NCBI RefSeq assembly: GCF_014360585.1
Contig: NZ_JACIXG010000003.1
Span: 1-64,000 of the forward strand
DNA length: 64,000 nucleotides
Direction: 5' to 3'
Origin: Nocardioides sp.
GTDB lineage: Bacteria; Actinomycetota; Actinomycetes; Propionibacteriales; Nocardioidaceae
In this document: one piece after another, positions 8,468 to 21,081 of the stretch
Layout: each line of letters opens with the position of its first letter
Position numbering within the stretch: the stretch's first letter is position 1
Translations under genes and position numbers: made by a program
The notes under the pieces: generated by a model
Told to the model about the DNA's origin: nothing
The model's input: the letters and a program-made list of their open reading frames with translations, nothing else
The model's database searches: none

Positions 8468-9811
8468 CTACCCGAGCCGGTCTTTGCGACCGAGGATGCC
8501 TTGCGGGCGCACCAGCAGGATCACGATCATGATCACCAGCGGTCCGACTTCCTTGATCGACGGAGGAATGTTGAACAGCAGCGGGCCGAGCTCGTTGATC
8601 AAGCCGATCACCAGGGCGCCGAGCAGAGCACCCCAGATGGTGCCGAGGCCGCCGAGGGTGACCGCCGCGAAGATGACCAGCAGGATCTTCATTCCCATGA
8701 AGCTGTTGACCTGGTTCTGCAACGCGTAGAGGACACCGGCCAACGCGGTCATCGCGCCACCGAGCACCCAGGCGCTGGTGATGACACTGTCGACGCGCAG
8801 GCCCGAGGACGCGGCCAGGGCCGGGTTGTCGGAGACCGCTCGCATCGCCTTGCCCATTCGGCTCTTGGCGAGCCACAGGCACACGCCCACGATCACGACG
8901 AGGGCGACGACGACGATCACCGCCTCGCGGTCGGCCATGGCGAACCCGAGGTAGTACCAGTGCGCCTCGCGGCCCTGGTTCGAGTACTGCGAGTACTGCA
9001 GCGTGGAGGAGGTGTAGAAGTACTGGAAGATGTAGCGCAGGAAGATCGCCAGACCGATCGAGATGATCATCATCGCGATCAGGCCGGCGCCGCGCCGTCG
9101 GACCGGCCCCCACAGCACCTTGTCCTGGACGTACCCGCCGAGGCCCCCGGCCATGGTCGCCATGATGGCGGCGATGATCACCGCGACACCGGCAAGCGCC
9201 CCTGAGTCGAGCAGCGAGTCGAAGGTCCAGGCGATCACCGCACCGAAGGTGAGCATCTCCCCGTGGGCGAAGTTGGAGAGGCCGGTCGGCCCGAAGATCA
9301 GGGCGAACCCGAGCGCGGCCACCGCGAGGATGAGAGCGAAGACCAGGCCGCCACGGAGGTTGGTCGCCAGGTCCTTGCCGAAGTTCGCCTGGTCGCCGGC
9401 GGTGACCCCGATGGGGAAGATGGCCCGGTTGTTGGGGCCCTGGAAGCGTACCTGCACGGTGGCTTCGTCCTTGGTGTTCTCGTCGAGGGCGGTTCCCGAC
9501 GGCAGCGTGTCCTCGTCGAGGGACACGACGTACTCGCCGAGCTCCTCGACCTCGATGATCGCCACACCCTTGGCGTCAGTGACGCCTTCACCGACCTTCT
9601 CACCGTCCTTGGTGACCTCGAGGGTCACGTCCGGGATCGGCTTGGGATTGCCTTGGGCATCCTTGTTCGCCTTGTCCTGAAGCGTCACCTGGATCGCGGT
9701 GGCGTCCGGCGGTGGGGTCTCGGTTGCCTGTGCGGCCCCCGGGGTCCCTACCAACAGCACCATCAGCGCACCGATGAGCGCGACGAGGACTCTGTAGAGC
9801 CGCTTGCGCAC
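8468..9811 (-). CDS. livH: LivH permease with N-terminal secreted Ig-like domain
   Basis: The C-terminal part (from about residue 151) is a LivH-type permease: GLSNFAHGEMLTFGA and the coupling loop MGKAMRAVSDNPALAASSGL are diagnostic. Unlike standard LivH (about 290-310 aa), this 447-aa protein starts with a signal peptide (residues 1-29, cleavage near AAQA) and an extracytoplasmic domain (about 38-125) rich in beta-type segments, resembling a carboxypeptidase-regulatory or Ig-like fold (IPDVTLEVTKDGEKVGEG, then TDAKGVAIIEV). GTG at 9811 has GGAG about 7 nt upstream. It is the first gene of livHMGF. The role of the fused domain is unknown; docking of LivK is one idea. Confidence 0.9.
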   Translation of the reverse strand: MRKRLYRVLVALIGALMVLLVGTPGAAQATETPPPDATAIQVTLQDKANKDAQGNPKPIPDVTLEVTKDGEKVGEGVTDAKGVAIIEVEELGEYVVSLDEDTLPSGTALDENTKDEATVQVRFQGPNNRAIFPIGVTAGDQANFGKDLATNLRGGLVFALILAVAALGFALIFGPTGLSNFAHGEMLTFGAVIAWTFDSLLDSGALAGVAVIIAAIMATMAGGLGGYVQDKVLWGPVRRRGAGLIAMMIISIGLAIFLRYIFQYFYTSSTLQYSQYSNQGREAHWYYLGFAMADREAVIVVVALVVIVGVCLWLAKSRMGKAMRAVSDNPALAASSGLRVDSVITSAWVLGGAMTALAGVLYALQNQVNSFMGMKILLVIFAAVTLGGLGTIWGALLGALVIGLINELGPLLFNIPPSIKEVGPLVIMIVILLVRPQGILGRKDRLG

Positions 9812-9978
9812 GTGGGTACTCCTGCCTCTGTGTCCTAAAGACGGATCCTGACACCAGCTGAACTCGCTGGTCGGCCGGATCCGCGCGGGCAGTCTAAGCC
9901 GACTTCACCCACGAACAAGCCACAGGTTGACCCTCATTCCAGACCGCAACCGATCTGTGACGTGCCGTTTACACGGAT

Positions 9979-10608
9979 TCAGGTACGTGGCCCGCTGACG
10001 CCGTGCTCGATGACGCCCTCGGCGACCTGGCGCATCGACAGCCGCAGGTCCATCGCGGTCTTCTGGATCCACCGGAACGCTTCGGGCTCGCTGAGCGTGA
10101 GCCCCTCCTGCAGGATCCCCTTGGCCCGGTCCACAGCCTTGCGGGTCTCGAGCCGGTCGGTCAGACCGGCGACCTCTTTCTCGAGCTGGGCGAGCTCTTG
10201 GAAGCGGCTCACCGCGAGCTCGATCGCGGGCACCAGGTCAGTGATGTTGAACGGCTTGACGAGGTAGGCCATCGCACCCGCGTCGCGGGCACGCTCCACC
10301 AGCTCACGCTGGGAGAACGCGGTCAGCATGACGACCGGGGCGATCCGGTCGCGCGCGATCGCCTCCGCCGCCGCGATCCCGTCGAGCACCGGCATCTTCA
10401 CATCGAGAATCACCAGGTCGGGCCGGTGCTCGGTGGCGAGCTCGATCGCGGCCTTGCCGTCCCCCGCCTCACCGACGACGTGGTAGCCCTCCTCGGTGAG
10501 CATCTCCTTGAGGTCCATCCGGATCAGGACCTCGTCCTCCGCGATGACGACCGTTCGCCGCGTGTGGGTCTCCGGGGTGCTGCTGGGGTTGCTCTCCGTC
10601 ACGAGCAC
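9979..10608 (-). CDS. pdtaR: ANTAR-domain response regulator, PdtaR type
   Basis: A 209-aa two-domain regulator. The receiver domain (about 17-135) has the acidic pair E24/D25, phospho-acceptor D69 (LVILDVKMP) and K118 (LVKPF). After a coiled-coil linker (about 135-150), the C-terminal ANTAR domain (about 150-205; KAVDRAKGILQEGL, then FRWIQKTAMDLR) binds RNA hairpins to block transcription termination. Length and order match PdtaR of mycobacteria, whose kinase PdtaS is not in this window. The GTG at 10608 or the GTG two codons later could be the start. It is divergent from the tRNA gene. Confidence 0.92.
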   Translation of the reverse strand: MLVTESNPSSTPETHTRRTVVIAEDEVLIRMDLKEMLTEEGYHVVGEAGDGKAAIELATEHRPDLVILDVKMPVLDGIAAAEAIARDRIAPVVMLTAFSQRELVERARDAGAMAYLVKPFNITDLVPAIELAVSRFQELAQLEKEVAGLTDRLETRKAVDRAKGILQEGLTLSEPEAFRWIQKTAMDLRLSMRQVAEGVIEHGVSGPRT

Positions 10609-10700
10609 AGACTAGGGCATCTGGGGCGGGTCCCGGTTCAGTGATCCCGCCCACGGTCCGGTAAGTTTGACCAATGCCGGGCCCGTTCGCGGGCCGAGTA

Positions 10701-10776
10701 GCCCCGGTACTCCAACGGCAGAGAGGGCGGTCTCAAACACCGTATAGTGTCGGTTCGAATCCGACTCGGGGCACCA
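10701..10776 (+). tRNA. tRNA with CAA anticodon (nominally Leu), class I shape
   Basis: A complete cloverleaf of 73 nt with genomically encoded CCA. The acceptor stem has 7 pairs, including G7-U66. The anticodon stem is GCGGT/ACCGT with loop CTCAAAC, giving anticodon CAA (Leu, UUG codon). The T-stem is GTCGG/CCGAC with loop TTCGAAT. The discriminator is A73. The D-stem has only three good pairs (C13-A22 is a mismatch) and the variable loop is 5 nt. Normal bacterial tRNA-Leu is class II with a long variable arm, so the Leu identity is uncertain. Confidence 0.85.
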
Positions 10777-10828
10777 GATCGTTCCTACGCCTCGCCGAGA
10801 TGTCGGTGCTCGAGCGCAGACTACGTGC

Positions 10829-11572
10829 ATGTACGCAGCCCGTGTCCGCGCCGAGGCGCTCGCGCTCCTCCAACGAGGTGAGTCGCTCTCCACGGTCTCA
10901 CGGGCGACGGGCGTCGCGCGATCAACGATCCGGGAGTGGCGAGACCGCGAGCCTGGGAGCCGACCTGGCGCCTGCCCGCGGTGCGATGACCTGCAGATCG
11001 ACGAGGAGGCGTACGCCGCACTTCTCGGTTTCTACCTCGGAGACGGCTACATCGCGAGGGCTCCTCGCTACTACTTCCTCCGCATCTCCTGCGACCTCGT
11101 CTATCCGCAGATCATCGAGGACGTGGTAGGTCTGCTCGATCGGATCAGGCCGGGTGGCCGGGTCTTTCGCGTGCCACGCACCGGGTGCCTGGATGTCCAT
11201 TCGAACTGGATGCACTGGCCGTGCCTATTTCCCCAGCACGGAGCGGGCCGCAAGCACACCCGGCCGATCGTCCTCCAACCGTGGCAGCGCAAGATCGTCG
11301 AGAGCTGCCCGGCCGACTTCCTCCGAGGCCTCTTCCACAGCGACGGCTCCCGCAGCATCAACACCGTCACCCGTCGTTTCCCGAGCGGTCCTCGGACCTA
11401 CGTCTATCCGCGCTGGCAGTTCGTCAACGTCTCCGACGACATCCGCGACCTGTGCGCATGGGCCCTCGACCTCGTCGAGATCCCGTGGCGTCAGTCCAGC
11501 TGGAAGACGATCAGCGTCTCGCGCCGCGACGCGGTCGCGGCGCTCGACGCCCTGATCGGTCTGAAGAGCTAG
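10829..11572 (+). CDS. HTH-LAGLIDADG domain protein next to tRNA
   Basis: A 247-aa protein. Residues 5-37 form a resolvase/homeodomain-like helix-turn-helix (LLQRGESLSTVSRATGVARS). A CPRC pair follows at 49-52. Two LAGLIDADG-type motifs come next, LLGFYLGDG (Asp about 72) and FLRGLFHSDG (Asp about 172), about 100 residues apart, as in single-chain LAGLIDADG proteins; both acidic residues are kept. It could be a homing endonuclease or a WhiA-like DNA-binding regulator that reuses the fold. It starts 52 nt after the tRNA CCA on the same strand, and its stop overlaps the convergent pyk stop by 4 nt. No intein or intron surrounds it. Confidence 0.8.
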   Translation: MYAARVRAEALALLQRGESLSTVSRATGVARSTIREWRDREPGSRPGACPRCDDLQIDEEAYAALLGFYLGDGYIARAPRYYFLRISCDLVYPQIIEDVVGLLDRIRPGGRVFRVPRTGCLDVHSNWMHWPCLFPQHGAGRKHTRPIVLQPWQRKIVESCPADFLRGLFHSDGSRSINTVTRRFPSGPRTYVYPRWQFVNVSDDIRDLCAWALDLVEIPWRQSSWKTISVSRRDAVAALDALIGLKS

Positions 11573-13038
11573 CTCTTGCGCTCGTAAGCGGGCGCGACTG
11601 CGTTGATCGCGTCGCCGATGCGGTGGATGCGCAGGGCGTTGGTGGAGCCGGGGATCCCGGGAGGCGAGCCGGCGATGATCACCACGAACTCGCCCTCCTC
11701 CACGCGGCCGAGCTTGAGCAGGTTCTCGTCGACCTGGCGGACCATCTCGTCGGTGTGCTCGACCTCGTCGGTGCGGAAGGTCTCGGTGCCCCAGCTGAGC
11801 GCGAGCTGGCTGCGTACGGCGTCGGAGGGGGTGAAGGCGAGCAGCGGGATCACACCGCGCAGCCGGGAGAGGCGGCGGGCGGAGTCACCGGAGGTGGTGA
11901 AGGCAACCAGGTACTTCGCGCCGACCCGGTCGGCGACCTCGGCGGCAGCCTTGGCGATGACCCCGGAGCGGGTGTGCGGGTCCCAGTCGATGGGGCTCAG
12001 CTCGGCGGCGCGGCTGCCCTCCGAGGAGAACGCGTGGCGCTCGGTGGCAGCGATGATGCGCGCCATCGTCTCGACCGTGTGGATCGGATAGTCCCCCACG
12101 CTCGTCTCCGCGGAGAGCATCACCGCGTCGGCGCCGTCGAGGACGGCGTTGGCGACGTCGTTGGCCTCGGCGCGGGTGGGCGCCGGGCTGGAGATCATCG
12201 AGTCGAGCATCTGGGTGGCGACGATGACCGGCTTGGCGTTGAGGCGAGCCAGCTCGATGATCCGCTTCTGCAGGAACGGCACCTCCTCGAGCGGGCACTC
12301 CACGCCGAGGTCACCACGGGCGACCATGAACATGTCGAAGGCCGCGATGACCTCGTCGAGGTTGTCGATCGCCTGCGGCTTCTCGATCTTGGCGATGACC
12401 GGGACGACGCGCCCCTCCTCGTCCATGATCTTGCGGACGTCCTCGTAGTCCTTCGCGTTGCGCACGAAGCTGAGCGCGATCATGTCGACGCCGAGCTTGA
12501 GCGCGAACCGGAGGTCCTCCTCGTCCTTCTCGGAGAGGGCAGGTACGGAGACGGCGACGCCGGGCAGGTTGATGCCCTTGTTGTTGGACACCTTCCCGCC
12601 GACCAGCACCTCGGTGTGAACCTCGGTGTCGTCGACCGCGGTGACCCGCAGCCGCAGCTTGCCGTCGTCGATCAGGATCGGGTCGCCGACCTTCACGTCA
12701 CCAGGAAGGCCCTTGTAGGTCGTCCCGCAGATCTTGTCGGTGCCGGGCACGTCCCGGGTGGTGATCGTCCAGGCCTGACCGCGGTGAAGAGTGGTCGCCC
12801 CCTCCTCGAAGCGCTCCAGGCGGATCTTGGGGCCCTGCAGGTCGGCGAAGATGCCGACGCTGTGCCCGCTCGCCGCAGCGGCGTCCCGCACCAGCGCGTA
12901 GTTGCTGGAGTGGTCGTCGTGGGAGCCGTGGCTCATGTTCATCCGGGCGACGTCCATGCCTGCGTAGACGAGCTCGCGGATGCGACGCTCCGTCCCGACG
13001 GCGGGTCCCAGGGTGCAGACGATCTTGGCTCTTCTCAC
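11569..13038 (-). CDS. pyk: Pyruvate kinase
   Basis: Converts phosphoenolpyruvate and ADP to pyruvate and ATP. The GTG at 13038 is chosen since family members begin at RRAKIVCTLGPA; an upstream in-frame ATG at 13107 would add 23 atypical residues. The result is 489 aa, close to the family's about 475. The nucleotide and K-site region MDVARMNMSHGSHDDH, the metal-binding block VIAKIEKPQA and MVARGDLGVE, and the allosteric C-domain (GDSARRLSRLRG) are all present. It is monocistronic, with its 3' end overlapping the convergent HTH-LAGLIDADG gene by 4 nt. Confidence 0.95.
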   Translation of the reverse strand: MRRAKIVCTLGPAVGTERRIRELVYAGMDVARMNMSHGSHDDHSSNYALVRDAAAASGHSVGIFADLQGPKIRLERFEEGATTLHRGQAWTITTRDVPGTDKICGTTYKGLPGDVKVGDPILIDDGKLRLRVTAVDDTEVHTEVLVGGKVSNNKGINLPGVAVSVPALSEKDEEDLRFALKLGVDMIALSFVRNAKDYEDVRKIMDEEGRVVPVIAKIEKPQAIDNLDEVIAAFDMFMVARGDLGVECPLEEVPFLQKRIIELARLNAKPVIVATQMLDSMISSPAPTRAEANDVANAVLDGADAVMLSAETSVGDYPIHTVETMARIIAATERHAFSSEGSRAAELSPIDWDPHTRSGVIAKAAAEVADRVGAKYLVAFTTSGDSARRLSRLRGVIPLLAFTPSDAVRSQLALSWGTETFRTDEVEHTDEMVRQVDENLLKLGRVEEGEFVVIIAGSPPGIPGSTNALRIHRIGDAINAVAPAYERKS

Positions 13039-13131
13039 GGGAGCCCAGACTACCCCTCTGGAACGTTCAAACCAGCACCCGGGAGGCGGCCCGATCTGGT
13101 CATTCACCGAGCATTCACGCCAGGGCCCGAG

Positions 13132-13587
13132 TCAGACGTCGCCTGCCAGCGGCACGCCCAGCGTGAGGTCGCCGGCGGCTAGCCCCTCCCCACAGGCGCG
13201 ACAATGCACGTGAGCGACAAACTCCTCGCCGCAAGTGTGTATGAGCGGTGCCGGATCGGCGCCGGGGCGGGCATGCTCGGTCCCCCACTTCTTGAGCGTG
13301 AGCAGCACCGGGGAGAGCGCGCGGCCGGCCGGCGTGAGTCGATACTCGTAGCGGACGGGACGCTCGCTGTACTGCTCCCTCGCGATCACGCCGTGCTCGA
13401 CCAGCTTGCGCAGCCGCACGGTGAGCACGTCGCGGGGCGCGCCGGTGTTGCGCGCGACCTGGGAGAACCGGAGCTGGTCGTAGAAGAGCTCTCGTACGAC
13501 GAGCAGGCTCCAGCGGTCGCCGACGATCTCGAGCGCATCGGCGATCGTGCACTCCCTGGGATTCGCGACGGCGGGTACGTCCGGCAT
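13132..13587 (-). CDS. HxlR-family winged-helix transcriptional regulator
   Basis: From ATG 13587 this is 151 aa. The N-terminal Cys of HxlR proteins is visible (CTIADALEIVGDRWSLLVVREL region), followed by the winged helix (about 25-95; FSQVARNTGAPRDVLTVRLRKL). The C-terminus has a Cys/His-rich stretch (HTCGEEF then HCRACGEG) that may bind metal or sense redox. The longer frame from 13653 would run through the gltD terminator hairpin, so the ATG at 13587 is preferred. No obvious target gene is adjacent. Confidence 0.85.
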   Translation of the reverse strand: MPDVPAVANPRECTIADALEIVGDRWSLLVVRELFYDQLRFSQVARNTGAPRDVLTVRLRKLVEHGVIAREQYSERPVRYEYRLTPAGRALSPVLLTLKKWGTEHARPGADPAPLIHTCGEEFVAHVHCRACGEGLAAGDLTLGVPLAGDV

Positions 13588-13639
13588 GGCGCCAGTCTCG
13601 CGCCCCCTTGGCCGCCCCTCAAACCGAGTGACGGAAACC

Positions 13640-13679
13640 GACTGGCCCGGCACCTCCGTGTGGAGGTGCCGGGCCAGTC
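13640..13679. terminator. Strong hairpin after gltD
   Basis: A perfect 18-bp inverted repeat with a GTGT loop (arms 13640-13657 and 13662-13679) lies between the gltD stop and the HxlR start, both genes being on the minus strand. It probably ends the gltBD transcript. No T-run is seen. Confidence 0.75.
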
Positions 13680-13725
13680 ATCGGCACGCCGTTGTGCCTC
13701 GGTGTTCAGCCTCTGTGAGTCAGCC

Positions 13726-15192
13726 TCAGACCATCAGCTGTCGGTCCGTCGGACGGATCGGCGCCGGCAGGTTGGTCGAGCCGGTGAGGAAGGTGTCGAC
13801 CGCGGCCGCTGCTGCGCGGCCCTCGGCGATCGCCCACACGATCAGCGACTGTCCGCGACCGGCGTCGCCGGCGACGTACACGCCGGGGACGGAGGTGGCG
13901 TAGGAGTCGTCGCGAGCGACGTTGCCGCGCGGGTCGTACTCCACACCCAGCTGGGTGAGGAGGCCGTCCTTCTCCGGGCCGGTGAAGCCCATCGCCAGCA
14001 GGACGAGGTCGGCGGGGATCTCCTTCTCCGTCCCCTCCTTCTCGATCAGCTTGCCGTCGATGAACTCGACCTCGACCAGCTTCAGGGCGCGTACGCGGCC
14101 GTCCTCGGTGCCGAGGAACTCCTTGGTGGAGACCGCGTAGACCCGCTCGCCACCCTCCTCGTGCGCGGAGGCGACCCGGTAGGTCATCGGGTACGTCGGC
14201 CACGGCTGAGCGTCGGGGCGCTCCTCCGGCGGGCGGGGCATGATCTCCAGCTGCGTGATCGACTCAGCACCCTGGCGGATCGCGGTGCCGAGGCAGTCGG
14301 CGCCGGTGTCACCGCCGCCGATGATGACCACGTGCTTGCCCTCGGCCAGGATCTGGTCGGGGACCGCCTCGCCGAGCGAGGCGCGGTTGGACTGCGGCAG
14401 GTACTCCATCGCCTGGTGGATCCCGTCGAGCTCACGCCCGGGGACCGGCAGGTCGCGGCCGACGGTCGAGCCGTTGGCCAGCACGATCGCGTCGTAGCGG
14501 TCCTGGAGCTGCGCACCGGTGATGTCGGTGCCGACGTCGATGCCCGGACGGAAGACCGTGCCCTCACGGCGCATCTGCGCCAGGCGCTGGTCGACCTGGG
14601 ACTTCTCCATCTTGAACTCGGGGATGCCGTAGCGCAGCAGCCCGCCGATCTTGTCCGCCCGCTCGTAGACGGCCACGGTGTGGCCCGACCGGGTGAGCTG
14701 CTGGGCGGCGGCCAGGCCCGCAGGCCCGGAGCCGATGACCGCGACCGCCTTGCCGGAGAGCCACTCGGGCGGCTGCGGCTTGACGTAGCCCGCGTCCCAG
14801 GCCTTGTCGATGATCGAGACCTCGATGTTCTTGATCGTCACCGCGGGCTGGTTGATGCCCAGCACGCAGGCGGTCTCGCACGGCGCCGGGCAGAGGCGAC
14901 CGGTGAACTCGGGGAAGTTGTTGGTCGCGTGCAGACGCTCCGAGGCGCCCTCCCAGTCGTTGCGCCAGACCAGGTCGTTCCACTCGGGGATGATGTTGCC
15001 GAGCGGGCAGCCCTGGTGGCAGAACGGGATGCCGCAGTCCATGCAGCGCGAGGCCTGGGTGTTGATGATCGGCAGCAGGGTCTTCCCGACCTTGCCCGGG
15101 TAGACCTCGTGCCAGTCCTTGACGCGCTCCTCGACGGGACGCCGGGTCGCGACCTCGCGCCCGTTCTTCAAAAAGCCCTTGGGGTCAGCCAC
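13726..15192 (-). CDS. gltD: Glutamate synthase small (beta) subunit
   Basis: This 488-aa flavoprotein feeds NADPH electrons to the large subunit. The N-terminal Fe-S Cys motifs are CMDCGIPFCHQGCPLGN (about 50-66) and CPAPCETACV (about 101-110). The FAD-binding GSGPAGLAAAQ (about 154) and NADPH-binding IGGGDTGADC (about 300) Rossmann motifs follow. GTG at 15192 is preceded by GGAGG with 6-nt spacing. It lies 68 nt after the gltB stop, with a 27-codon small ORF bridging the gap. Confidence 0.96.
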   Translation of the reverse strand: MADPKGFLKNGREVATRRPVEERVKDWHEVYPGKVGKTLLPIINTQASRCMDCGIPFCHQGCPLGNIIPEWNDLVWRNDWEGASERLHATNNFPEFTGRLCPAPCETACVLGINQPAVTIKNIEVSIIDKAWDAGYVKPQPPEWLSGKAVAVIGSGPAGLAAAQQLTRSGHTVAVYERADKIGGLLRYGIPEFKMEKSQVDQRLAQMRREGTVFRPGIDVGTDITGAQLQDRYDAIVLANGSTVGRDLPVPGRELDGIHQAMEYLPQSNRASLGEAVPDQILAEGKHVVIIGGGDTGADCLGTAIRQGAESITQLEIMPRPPEERPDAQPWPTYPMTYRVASAHEEGGERVYAVSTKEFLGTEDGRVRALKLVEVEFIDGKLIEKEGTEKEIPADLVLLAMGFTGPEKDGLLTQLGVEYDPRGNVARDDSYATSVPGVYVAGDAGRGQSLIVWAIAEGRAAAAAVDTFLTGSTNLPAPIRPTDRQLMV

Positions 15193-15260
15193 AGAAGGCC
15201 TCCTTCTTCGACTCAGCAGGGTCAGCCATGCTGTGTTGGATGTTCATGGACTTCGCAAGC

Positions 15261-15268
<8 letters not shown>
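15185..15268 (-). CDS. 27-codon small ORF bridging gltB and gltD
   Basis: ATG at 15268 overlaps the end of gltB. It is preceded by GGAGGT at 15274-15279 with 5-nt spacing, inside the last gltB codons. It ends with TGA at 15185-15187, overlapping the gltD start region. The peptide begins [14 protein letters not shown] and ends KKEAFCG. An internal MADP repeats the first residues of GltD, so it may reflect a duplicated start. It probably couples gltD translation to gltB; a function as a small protein is unproven. Confidence 0.4.
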
Positions 15269-19817
<4,549 letters not shown>

Positions 19818-20001
19818 CGGGATCTCCCGTCTGTCCGGGCTCGGGCACGCACCGACCGACGCAGCCCAATAGCCCCGGATTTTCGGCTCTGCTTCGAGCC
19901 GGGTCCGGAGCGGGGGATGTCTGCGACAGGTGCGCGCGCCCTTGCGGGGATGAAACTGGCAATCTGCAGGGGACAGCGTTGGCCCGCGCGAGTGCGGCTA
20001 G

Positions 20002-20017
20002 GTTACCACTGTGTCAC
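20002..20017. promoter_or_regulatory. Candidate GlnR-type box upstream of gltB
   Basis: GTTAC-N6-GTCAC is present (reverse: GTGAC-N6-GTAAC). It resembles the GTnAC-n6 spaced boxes bound by actinobacterial nitrogen regulator GlnR, and sits about 185 nt upstream of gltB, a known nitrogen-regulated gene. Only one box pair is evident and no mapping data exist, so this is a hypothesis. Confidence 0.35.
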
Positions 20018-20061
20018 GCGTAGGTTGCGCACGAGGGTCGAACGGTGGACACCCTCCAGCA

Positions 20062-20084
20062 GGGCGCTTCTTTGCGCCCGTTTT
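20062..20084 (+). terminator. Terminator-like hairpin with T-run on plus strand
   Basis: GGGCGC, loop TTCTTT, GCGCCC, then GTTTTCT reads like a short intrinsic terminator on the plus strand. No plus-strand gene ends nearby; it lies 11 nt downstream of the lgt stop, in the spacer before gltB. On the minus strand the same hairpin could end lgt but lacks the T-run. Confidence 0.35.
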
Positions 20085-20094
20085 CTGCGCCTGA

Positions 20095-21081
20095 TCAGGC
20101 CTTTGTCGAGGATTCCTCGTCGTCGGTCCCGTTGTCGTTCACGTCGCCGGTGGTGTCTACGTCGGCGTCGTTCTCAGCGTCGGTCTCGGTGTCGTCCGCA
20201 GGGTCGTTCGTCGTGTCGTTCGCCGGGGCCTTGGCAGGATCGCTGTAGACCTCCTCCTCGACCATACCCCGTCCGGTGAGAGTGGCATACGCCCACCATG
20301 CGGCCGCGAGCACGAACAGGATGATCGACATCCACTCGCTCCAGCGCAGGCCGGCCACGTCGACCAGCTGCACGTTGTCGATGCGCAGGGTCTCGATCAT
20401 GCCGCGGCCCAGGCAGTAGGCCATCACGTAGAGCGCGACCACCCGGCCGCCGCCCAGACGCAGCTTCTTCTGCAGGTAGACGATCACGAAGAAGGCGAGG
20501 ATGTCCCAGCAGAACTCGTAGAGGAACGTCGGGTGGAACGTGGTGCCGACCGGGAACTGGCCCGGGCCCTCGGGGAAGAACGACGGGTCGATCTCCAGGC
20601 CCCAGGGAAGGTCGGTGGGCCTGCCGTAGAGCTCCTGGTTGAACCAGTTGCCCCAGCGGCCGATGCCCATCGCGAGCAGACAGGTCGGGGCGATGGTGTC
20701 CAGCAGCGGGATGATCTTGATGCCCTTGGTCTTGGCGCCGATGATCGCGCCCACCGCGCCCAGCGCGATCGCACCCCACACACCGAGACCGCCGCGCCAG
20801 ATGTAGAGCGCCTCGATCGGGTTGGCGCCGTCACCGAAGTAGAGCTGCCAGTCGGTCATGACGTGGTAGATCCGGCCGCCGATGAGCCCGAACGGGACCG
20901 CCCACAGCGCGATGTCCTGGATGTCGCCTACCCGGCCGCCGCGAGCCTTCCAGCGGCGCTCGGAGACCCAGACCGCGACGATGATGCCGAGGATGATCGC
21001 GAAGGCGTAGCCGCGCAACGGGACCGGCCCGAGCCAGAGCACGCCTTCGGCCGGGCTGGGGATGGACATCGGGAGCATCAT
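20095..21081 (-). CDS. lgt: Prolipoprotein diacylglyceryl transferase
   Basis: A 328-aa membrane enzyme that adds diacylglycerol to lipobox Cys, acting before LspA (encoded at 49306). ATG 21081 overlaps the SCO1-like gene stop (ATGA). About seven membrane segments are visible. Diagnostic motifs are LRGYAFAIILGI, the Lgt signature GRWGNWFNQELYGRPT, and the essential Arg in FGLIGGRIYHV. The C-terminus ends in an about 45-residue Asp/Thr/Asn-rich cytoplasmic tail, common in actinobacterial Lgt. It follows trpA and the SCO1-like gene in one run. Confidence 0.95.
   Translation of the reverse strand: MMLPMSIPSPAEGVLWLGPVPLRGYAFAIILGIIVAVWVSERRWKARGGRVGDIQDIALWAVPFGLIGGRIYHVMTDWQLYFGDGANPIEALYIWRGGLGVWGAIALGAVGAIIGAKTKGIKIIPLLDTIAPTCLLAMGIGRWGNWFNQELYGRPTDLPWGLEIDPSFFPEGPGQFPVGTTFHPTFLYEFCWDILAFFVIVYLQKKLRLGGGRVVALYVMAYCLGRGMIETLRIDNVQLVDVAGLRWSEWMSIILFVLAAAWWAYATLTGRGMVEEEVYSDPAKAPANDTTNDPADDTETDAENDADVDTTGDVNDNGTDDEESSTKA

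Noticed and set aside
11185..13182. A 665-residue open frame on the plus strand over the HTH-LAGLIDADG 3' end and pyk.
   Set aside because: Spans two real genes in a different frame/strand; residues are low-complexity.
13588..13653. Extended HxlR N-terminus from the ATG at 13653.
   Set aside because: It would run through the gltD terminator hairpin and add atypical residues; start at 13587 is preferred.
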